Assembly (NCBI GenBank): GCA_013696235.1
Contig: JACCYY010000272.1
Coordinates: 1-10,851 of the forward strand
Source of the DNA: Sporichthyaceae bacterium
GTDB lineage: Bacteria > Actinomycetota > Actinomycetes > JACCYY01
DNA: 10,851 nt
Direction of reading: 5' to 3'
Shown: positions 6,757-10,851 of the stretch, in pieces
How positions within the stretch are numbered: the first letter of the stretch is position 1
Layout of the letters: each line of letters begins with the position of its first letter
Program-made: the position numbers and the translations under genes
Notes under the pieces: generated by a model
What the model was told of the DNA's origin: nothing
The model's database searches: none
Seen by the model: the letters and a program-made list of their open reading frames with translations, nothing else

Positions 6757-7319
6757 ACCGACTCCTCCCCGGACGCGCGGCGGCTGGCGAAGTAGACGAG
6801 CCGGAATTTGCCGATCTGCACCTCGTCGCCGTCGCTGAGCAGCACGTCGTCGATCCGGTCCCGGTTGACGTAGGTCCCGTTGAGGCTGCCGACGTCGCGG
6901 ACAGCGAAGCCGTCATCGATCCGCCGGAACTCGGCATGGCGGCGGGACACGGTCACGTCGTCGAGGAAAATGTCGCTGTCGGGCTGCCGTCCGGCGGTGA
7001 CCACCTCAGTGTCGAGCAGGTAGCGGCTGCCGGCGCTGGGTCCGCGCGCGACGACGAGCAGTGCGCAGGCGGTCGGGAGCCCGTCGACTGCGGACTGGTC
7101 GTCGGGGGTGAGGTCGTTGTAGGCAGAGCCCGCGTCACCGGCGTCGTCGCCGCGCTCGGGCAGAACGTGGGAGATGGTCGAGGTCGAGGTGACCGCGCTC
7201 TCCCCGTCACCCGACGGGCGGGAGATGCCGCCGCCTGGGACGGCGACGAGCGGGGCTCCGCACCGCGCGCAGTACCGGCTCTCCGCCGGGTTCTCGTGCC
7301 CGCACTGGGTGCAGAACAT
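6750..7319 (-). CDS. garA: GarA-type FHA protein with N-terminal zinc ribbon
   Basis: GarA (OdhI in corynebacteria) is a phosphorylation-switched inhibitor of 2-oxoglutarate dehydrogenase that also tunes glutamate enzymes. Kinases including PknG phosphorylate its N-terminal Thr motif, which then binds its own FHA domain. Here residues 87-176 are an FHA domain almost identical in motif to mycobacterial GarA: AGRQPDSDIFLDDVTVSRRHAEF (G110, R111, S125, R126, H128) and DVGSLNGTYVNR (S145, N147, G148), ending GDEVQIGKFRLVYF. A Thr/Ser-rich segment, VTSTSTI at 43-49, sits where GarA has ETTSVF. Unlike mycobacterial GarA, the protein starts with a zinc ribbon: CxxC-x10-CxxC with C3, C6, C17 and C20. 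GGAGG at 7326-7330 supports the ATG. A promoter and a structured leader precede it; ftsR follows after 30 bp. Confidence 0.9.
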   Translation of the reverse strand: MFCTQCGHENPAESRYCARCGAPLVAVPGGGISRPSGDGESAVTSTSTISHVLPERGDDAGDAGSAYNDLTPDDQSAVDGLPTACALLVVARGPSAGSRYLLDTEVVTAGRQPDSDIFLDDVTVSRRHAEFRRIDDGFAVRDVGSLNGTYVNRDRIDDVLLSDGDEVQIGKFRLVYFASRRASGEESVR

Positions 7320-7357
7320 TGATGGCCTCCGGTTGCAGTGCGCTGTGCGACGGGACG

Positions 7358-7402
7358 GTCACCCTCGAGGGTGACGACCTCTCTCACCCTCGAGATGAGG
7401 TC
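7358..7402 (-). promoter_or_regulatory. garA leader: 18-bp palindrome and overlapping alternative hairpins
   Basis: 7358-7375 is a perfect 18-bp palindrome (GTCACCCTCGAGGGTGAC) that folds as a 7-bp stem with a TCGA loop. Next to it, 7376-7402 forms a hairpin of 6 + 4 bp with a one-base bulge. Their inner halves also make a perfect 11-bp stem: CTCGAGGGTGA (7394 down to 7384) with TCACCCTCGAG (7374 down to 7364) around 9 bases. That fold excludes the other two. All lie downstream of the predicted garA transcription start. They may be operator half-sites or a two-state RNA leader. Confidence 0.6.
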
Positions 7403-7420
7403 GAGACCGGCTCTGCTGGC

Positions 7421-7449
7421 AACCTACGGTCCTGCTCCGGGAGGGTCAA
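7421..7449 (-). promoter_or_regulatory. Housekeeping-type promoter of garA-ftsR-DUF151
   Basis: TTGACC (7449-7444), 17 bases, then TAGGTT (7426-7421) closely match the actinobacterial primary-sigma consensus. The start would be near 7414, leaving a leader of about 95 nt. The -35 element begins 9 bp after the hairpin that follows gcvH. Confidence 0.7.
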
Positions 7450-7458
7450 CCGCGACTC

Positions 7459-7501
7459 GACCAGACGGGCGAGATCGGCGAGATCGTGCTCGCCCCTGGT
7501 C
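7459..7501 (-). terminator. Terminator-like hairpin after gcvH
   Basis: Four bases after the gcvH stop, GACCAG and GGGCGAG pair with CTCGCCC and CTGGTC (13 bp, two-base bulge at 7465-7466) around a 15-base loop. There is no T-tract. Its place between a stop codon and the next promoter favours a terminator for the upstream operon. Confidence 0.6.
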
Positions 7502-7505
7502 AGGA

Positions 7506-7919
7506 TCAGCCCTCGCCGACGAGTCCGCGGTAGGCGGCGTCGTCGAGCAGGCGCTCGCGCGCCGCCGGTTCGGTCAGTCGCACCGTGAAGAGCCAGCCGT
7601 CCCCGTACGCGTCGGCGTTGATGAGCTCGGGGTTGGCGTCGAGGGCGTCGTTTCTCGCGACCACCACGCCGTCGAGCGGTGCGTAGACGTCACTCACGGA
7701 CTTCGTCGACTCCAGCTCGCCACACGCGGCCCCGGCCGTGACCTCGTCCCCGACGGCTGGCAGCGACACGTAGACGATGTCGCCGAGCGCGGACTGCGCG
7801 TAGTCGGTGACGCCGACGCGGACCACCCCGTCGTCGTCGACCGGGCCGATCCACTCGTGCTCAGCGGTGTAGCGCAGATCGTTCGGGTCGTGTGTCTCGC
7901 TCGACACGTCCGTGCTCAC
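7506..7919 (-). CDS. gcvH: Glycine cleavage system H protein
   Basis: GcvH is the lipoyl carrier that shuttles the aminomethyl group from GcvP to GcvT. The 137-aa protein has RYTAEHEWI near the N-terminus, VGVTDYAQSALGDIVYVSLPAVGDEV, and the lipoylation site ESTKSVSDVYAPLDG with K73 as the modified lysine. The C-terminal part has INADAYGDGWLFTVRL. The N-terminal extension of about 15 residues is slightly long but ordinary. The GTG start has GGAAGG (7930-7935) upstream. It lies 45 bp behind the second DUF881 gene and is likely the last gene of that operon. It is separated from gcvP by four genes and carries no riboswitch of its own, so its expression should differ from that of gcvP. Confidence 0.97.
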   Translation of the reverse strand: MSTDVSSETHDPNDLRYTAEHEWIGPVDDDGVVRVGVTDYAQSALGDIVYVSLPAVGDEVTAGAACGELESTKSVSDVYAPLDGVVVARNDALDANPELINADAYGDGWLFTVRLTEPAARERLLDDAAYRGLVGEG

Positions 7920-7964
7920 AGCCGCTGCACCTTCCGTCGCCCCCGTCGCCTGACCGGCATCGTG

Positions 7965-8726
7965 CTATCCCGCTTCGGCCGGGCGAGCGTACTCAGGCGC
8001 CGATGGCGTCCGCAAGGCGTCCACGACGACCTCGACCCGGGGCACCACGGTGGCGGACATCCCGTCGTTGGCGAACGAGTCGATCACCCCACCTGGGATC
8101 CCCATCGCGGTCGCGAGCGTCTCGGCATCGCCGATCGCCCGCAGCACGTAGGGCGGGTCGAGCCCGATCCCGTCGACCTCGGGGCCGTCGTCGCCGTCGA
8201 GCACGTACGTCGAGGCGACGACGCGTACGTCGTTGACCTGGATGACCTCTGCACCGGCGTTGCGGAGCTCCTCGATGGCGCCGAGGATGCGGATCGCGGA
8301 GGCCCGGCGATCGGGATCGACCACGACCAGGTCGACGCCGGGACCGCGGGCGCCGAGCGTCCCGGCCAGGATGCCGAGCGCTTCCCGTCGCTCCCGCGCC
8401 TGCTCCAGGGCGGTCTGCTGCTTGTTACCGTCGGTGAGCAGGTCGTCGTACGAGGACTCCAGCCCCGCGAGCTCGTCCTCCAACCGGTCGGCGAGCTGGC
8501 TCTGCGCGTCGAGGATCTGCACCAGGTCGCTCTGCCGGGCGGATTCCAGCACGCTGTCCTCGTCGCGGCTCTGCACCTGGGTGACCCCGGCGAAGCCGAG
8601 CAGCGCGCACAGCGCACCGGCCAGGATCTGGCGCTGGTTCGCGCGCGGGACCAGGGCCGAGCGCAACCGGGCCCGGCCGGTCAGCTCGTGACGGGCCGCA
8701 TGCCCGGTGCCGCGTGGGCCGGTCAT
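7965..8726 (-). CDS. DUF881 family membrane-anchored protein (second copy, Rv1825 type)
   Basis: This protein of unknown biochemical function has 253 aa. A basic N-terminus is followed by one transmembrane helix at about 33-50 (ILAGALCALLGFAGVTQV). A coiled coil covers about 62-115 (SARQSDLVQILDAQSQLADRLEDELAGLE onward), then the extracytoplasmic DUF881 domain. That domain shows GARGPGVDLVVVDP, LRNAGAEVIQVNDVRVVASTYV, PPYVLRAIGDAETL and the GGVIDSF region. The ATG at 8726 is chosen over the longer open frame because that extension overlaps sbp and looks like out-of-frame sequence. GAAGG precedes this ATG, and it lies two bases after the sbp stop. Homologs (ylxW, ylxX) flank sbp before ftsA in Bacillus subtilis, which suggests a link to division or the envelope. 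Confidence 0.88.
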   Translation of the reverse strand: MTGPRGTGHAARHELTGRARLRSALVPRANQRQILAGALCALLGFAGVTQVQSRDEDSVLESARQSDLVQILDAQSQLADRLEDELAGLESSYDDLLTDGNKQQTALEQARERREALGILAGTLGARGPGVDLVVVDPDRRASAIRILGAIEELRNAGAEVIQVNDVRVVASTYVLDGDDGPEVDGIGLDPPYVLRAIGDAETLATAMGIPGGVIDSFANDGMSATVVPRVEVVVDALRTPSAPEYARPAEAG

Positions 8727-8728
8727 CG

Positions 8729-9061
8729 TCAGGCCTTCAGGAGATGCCGGCGGATCGCGGCCACGTTCGCGAAGATCCTGATCCCGAGGACGACCACGAT
8801 CCCGGTGGAGAGCTGACCGCCGACGCCGAGCTGGTCCCCGAGGAACACCACAAGAGCGGCGATCACGACGTTGGAGAGGAACGAGACCACGAAGACCCGG
8901 TCGTCGAAGATGCCATCGAGCAGCGCGCGCAGACCGCCGAACGTCGCGTCGAGCGCGGCGACCACCGCGATCGGCAGGTACGGCTGCAGCCAGGTCGGGA
9001 CCTCCGGCTGGACCAGGAGCCCGAGACCGACGCCGAGGAGCAGGCCGATGGCCGCGATCAC
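8729..9061 (-). CDS. sbp: Small basic family membrane protein (DUF1290, Sbp)
   Basis: This is a 110-aa integral membrane protein of unknown molecular function. It has about three to four hydrophobic segments: 1-17, roughly 28-45, roughly 57-75 (FVVSFLSNVVIAALVVFLG) and roughly 84-100. The typical motif YLPIAVVAALDATFGGLRALLDGIFDDRVFVVSFLSN is in the middle. The GTG start overlaps the stop of the first DUF881 gene (GTGA), indicating coupling. The DUF881-sbp-DUF881 order is the same as Rv1823-Rv1825 and resembles the set before ftsA in B. subtilis. Confidence 0.92.
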   Translation of the reverse strand: MIAAIGLLLGVGLGLLVQPEVPTWLQPYLPIAVVAALDATFGGLRALLDGIFDDRVFVVSFLSNVVIAALVVFLGDQLGVGGQLSTGIVVVLGIRIFANVAAIRRHLLKA

Positions 9062-9972
9062 TGGTCGGTCCCGCTGTCACCAGAGGCCCAGGTGAGATCG
9101 ACCGCCGTCACCGCCGGGATGTCGACCGTGGCCTCGCTGGACACCTCGAACCCGATGCCGTAGGTCGCGACCAGGATCTCCAACCAGCTCGCGCCGGCAC
9201 TGTCGAGAAATCGCGGGCCGAGCGTCTCGGGGTCGCCGATCGCGCGGACCTCGTACGGCGGTTGCAGCGGGACGAGGTCGGCGAACAGCGCGTCCCCGGC
9301 AGCCCGGATCGAGGTCCGGGCGGTGACCCGGGTCCCGGCGACCGAGACCGCTTCGGCGCCGGCAGACCACAGACCGTTCAACAGCTGGCGCAGGTCGATG
9401 TCCTGGACGCGCGTGTCGTCGACAAGGGCGTCGGTGTCGGGATCCAGGGCCGCGTCGTCGAGGGTGACGACCAGCCCGGGGCCGGTGACCGCCGAGGCGC
9501 CGCTGAGCAGGGCCAGCCGGTCGAGCTCGGTGCTGATCGCTTCGCCCTCCGCCGTGCTGACGAGCGCATCGTCCTGCGCCTCGGCGAGCGCGGCAGCCGC
9601 ACCTGCCAGCTCCGTCTGCAGATCCGCCGCCTGCGCCCGCATGGTCTCGATGCGCTCGACCAGCGACGCCCGCTCGGCCGCGGCAGCGGGTTGACCGCGG
9701 CGCGCCTGGATCGCGGTGGTCGCGAGGAGGAGACCGAGGACGGCGATCCCGACGGTGAGCAGAACTGCTGCGCGCACTCGCGGCGTGCGCCACGACCTGG
9801 TCGCGATCGCCCGTCCGTTCGCCGGGACAGTTGTCTGGACGGTCGCCGCGGCAGCTCGTCGGTCCGCGGCGTCCCGGTACTCGTCCTCCGCTGCGGTGCG
9901 AAACAGATCGGTGAGCAGCGACATCGACTCGTCCGGGCGGCTCGACGGGGCAGCAGAGAGCCGTTCGTGCAC
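9058..9972 (-). CDS. DUF881 family membrane-anchored protein (first copy, Rv1823 type)
   Basis: This 304-aa protein of unknown biochemical function has a cytoplasmic N-terminus of about 65 residues and one transmembrane helix at about 66-88 (VRAAVLLTVGIAVLGLLLATTAI). An Ala-rich coiled coil lies at about 97-136. The extracytoplasmic DUF881 domain follows, with LLSGASAVTGPGLVVTLDDA, LRQLLNGLWSAGAEAVSVAGTRVTARTSI, PPYEVRAIGDPETL and a GIGFEVSSE segment. The GTG at 9972 has GGAGGG about six bases upstream. An in-frame ATG at codon 17 is an alternative with poorer context. The stop overlaps the sbp start. The gap to the upstream phospholipid gene is 84 bp, and I see no clear promoter in it, so they may be co-transcribed. 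Confidence 0.88.
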   Translation of the reverse strand: MHERLSAAPSSRPDESMSLLTDLFRTAAEDEYRDAADRRAAAATVQTTVPANGRAIATRSWRTPRVRAAVLLTVGIAVLGLLLATTAIQARRGQPAAAAERASLVERIETMRAQAADLQTELAGAAAALAEAQDDALVSTAEGEAISTELDRLALLSGASAVTGPGLVVTLDDAALDPDTDALVDDTRVQDIDLRQLLNGLWSAGAEAVSVAGTRVTARTSIRAAGDALFADLVPLQPPYEVRAIGDPETLGPRFLDSAGASWLEILVATYGIGFEVSSEATVDIPAVTAVDLTWASGDSGTDQ

Positions 9973-10056
9973 GTGCCCTCCCCGGTCGACCGTCGCTGGT
10001 GTCCCCTCATCGTCCCACGCACCGCCCGGTGCCCGAGGCGAGCGCAGGGTCGGGAG

Positions 10057-10653
10057 TCAGCTCAGGCGTTGCCGCTGCCGGCGGCGCCGGATGACCGGGA
10101 TCGCCTGCCCGATGTAGAGCCCGCCGGCGTACAGGTAGAGCGCGGTGCCCCATCCTACGAAAGCCCACCCGAACACCCGGGCGAGTGTCGCCGAGCCGCC
10201 GTCACCGTCACCGAAGAGCAGCAGCGGGAACGCGTACAGGAGGTTGAACGTGGCGGCCTTGCCGAGGAAGTGCACCGGCAGCGGGCCGGACCCGACCGAA
10301 CGCAGCGCGAGCAGCGTGATCGTGAGCAGCAGATCGCGGCCCACGAGGACCGCAGCCAGCCACCACGGGACGATGTCGCGCACGACAAACGCGTAGAGCG
10401 TCGCCAGGATGTAGAGCCGGTCAGCGACCGGGTCCAGCAGCTCGCCGAGGCGCGAGGTCTGGTTCCACGCACGCGCGAGCTTGCCGTCGAGGTAGTCGGT
10501 GGCACCGCTGTATGCGAGGACGGCGATCGCCCAGCCGTCCTCCTCCGGGCCGAGCAGGAGGTAGAGGAAGACCGGCACCAGCACGAGCCGCGAGAGGCTC
10601 AGCAGGTTCGGGACGTTGAGCACGGCGGGCCGGGGCCGGCCGCGCTTCGCCAC
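10057..10653 (-). CDS. CDP-alcohol phosphatidyltransferase family protein (phosphatidylglycerophosphate or cardiolipin synthase)
   Basis: This integral membrane enzyme swaps the CMP of CDP-diacylglycerol for an alcohol. The catalytic signature is complete: D53xxD56G57xxA60R61-x8-G70xxxD74xxxD78 (ATDYLDGKLAR, then GELLDPVAD). PNLLSLSRLVLVP precedes it, as in PgsA and actinobacterial Cls proteins. Several hydrophobic helices follow and the C-terminus is strongly basic (RRRRQRQRLS). At 198 aa it has normal length. The M. tuberculosis counterpart by position is Rv1822 (pgsA2). The acceptor, glycerol 3-phosphate or phosphatidylglycerol, cannot be told from the motif, so no gene symbol is given. 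GGAGG six bases before the GTG start supports it. It heads the run that ends with gcvH. Confidence 0.9.
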   Translation of the reverse strand: MAKRGRPRPAVLNVPNLLSLSRLVLVPVFLYLLLGPEEDGWAIAVLAYSGATDYLDGKLARAWNQTSRLGELLDPVADRLYILATLYAFVVRDIVPWWLAAVLVGRDLLLTITLLALRSVGSGPLPVHFLGKAATFNLLYAFPLLLFGDGDGGSATLARVFGWAFVGWGTALYLYAGGLYIGQAIPVIRRRRQRQRLS

Positions 10654-10732
10654 GTCGACCTCCCGCTACCACTCGGTGACCTGCCGAACGGGGACGCGGC
10701 ACCGCTCACGCCGACCACCCCACCGCGTCATG

Positions 10733-10752
10733 ACGCTACCGGGACGTCCCGG
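10733..10752 (-). promoter_or_regulatory. Candidate promoter -10 with overlapping 14-bp palindrome upstream of the phospholipid gene
   Basis: TAGCGT (10738 down to 10733) would place a start near 10726, about 73 nt before the gene. Directly upstream, where the spacer would be, is the perfect palindrome CCGGGACGTCCCGG (10739-10752). No good -35 hexamer is visible, so the promoter reading is weak; the palindrome itself is certain. Confidence 0.3.
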
Positions 10753-10799
10753 ATCAGCTCACGACCGCCGACGGATGTCGCTCGCGCCACGCTTGCACC

Positions 10800-10851
10800 T
10801 CACGTGTCGAGGGGCTGCCTCGCCAGGGACAGCGCCTCGACCTGGGTCATC
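10800..10851 (-). other. Possible 3' end of a gene entering from the right
   Basis: On the minus strand one frame is open from the window edge to a TGA at 10802-10800, ending in EALSLARQPLDT. The stretch is too short to recognise or to distinguish from chance. In M. tuberculosis the gene at this place is secA2, but nothing visible confirms that here. The 146 bp between it and the next gene hold only the palindrome described separately. Confidence 0.2.

Noticed and set aside
6030..7322. Plus-strand open frame of 430 codons opposite ftsR and garA
   Set aside because: Antisense to two proteins with clear domains; compositional shadow.
7338..8816. Plus-strand open frame of 492 codons opposite gcvH, DUF881 and part of sbp
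   Set aside because: Antisense to conserved genes and crosses their control region; no recognisable domain.
8727..9080. N-terminal extension of the second DUF881 gene up to 9080
   Set aside because: The extra 118 codons overlap sbp in another frame and give an Arg/Pro-rich sequence unlike DUF881 proteins. The ATG at 8726 has a Shine-Dalgarno and sits two bases after the sbp stop.
10019..10032. Small hairpin GCACC-loop-GGTGC after the phospholipid-synthase gene as a terminator
   Set aside because: Only 5 bp with no extension or T-tract, and the next gene follows closely in the same direction.

Overview
The window is GC-rich actinobacterial chromosome. Eight of the ten minus-strand genes, and their order, match the Mycobacterium tuberculosis block running from Rv1822 to Rv1832 (gcvB). 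The ortholog calls come from recalled sequences and gene order, not from a search. An N-terminal zinc ribbon on the GarA-like FHA protein points away from mycobacteria and perhaps towards Nocardioidaceae or other Propionibacteriales; that placement is tentative.

Left part (1-1480, plus strand): a perfect 15-bp inverted repeat at 22-60, then a translationally coupled pair, ECF sigma factor SigK and its membrane anti-sigma factor RskA. They converge on gcvP with only 17 bp between the stop codons.

The rest (1498-10653) is one co-directional minus-strand block. In transcription order it holds a CDP-alcohol phosphatidyltransferase, DUF881, the small basic protein Sbp (DUF1290), a second DUF881 protein, gcvH, garA (FHA), ftsR (MerR type), a bifunctional-nuclease (DUF151) protein, a second MerR regulator (Rv1830/ResR-McdR type) and gcvP. 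Control signals appear to split it into transcription units. A terminator-like hairpin follows gcvH and a good TTGACC-N17-TAGGTT promoter precedes garA. A terminator-like hairpin follows the DUF151 gene and a TTGACC-N17-TAGCGT promoter precedes the second MerR gene. A glycine riboswitch precedes gcvP.

The genes join three themes: glycine cleavage (GcvH and GcvP; GcvT is not here), control of 2-oxoglutarate and nitrogen flux (GarA), and envelope synthesis and division (phospholipid synthase, DUF881/Sbp, FtsR, ResR-type regulator). No mobile element, CRISPR array, tRNA or rRNA was seen, and no gene is broken. The block itself is known. The least ordinary content is in the leaders and junctions: a singlet glycine aptamer with a remnant second aptamer and a hairpin over the gcvP start codon; alternative hairpins in the garA leader; and short tandem duplications at both ends of ftsR.
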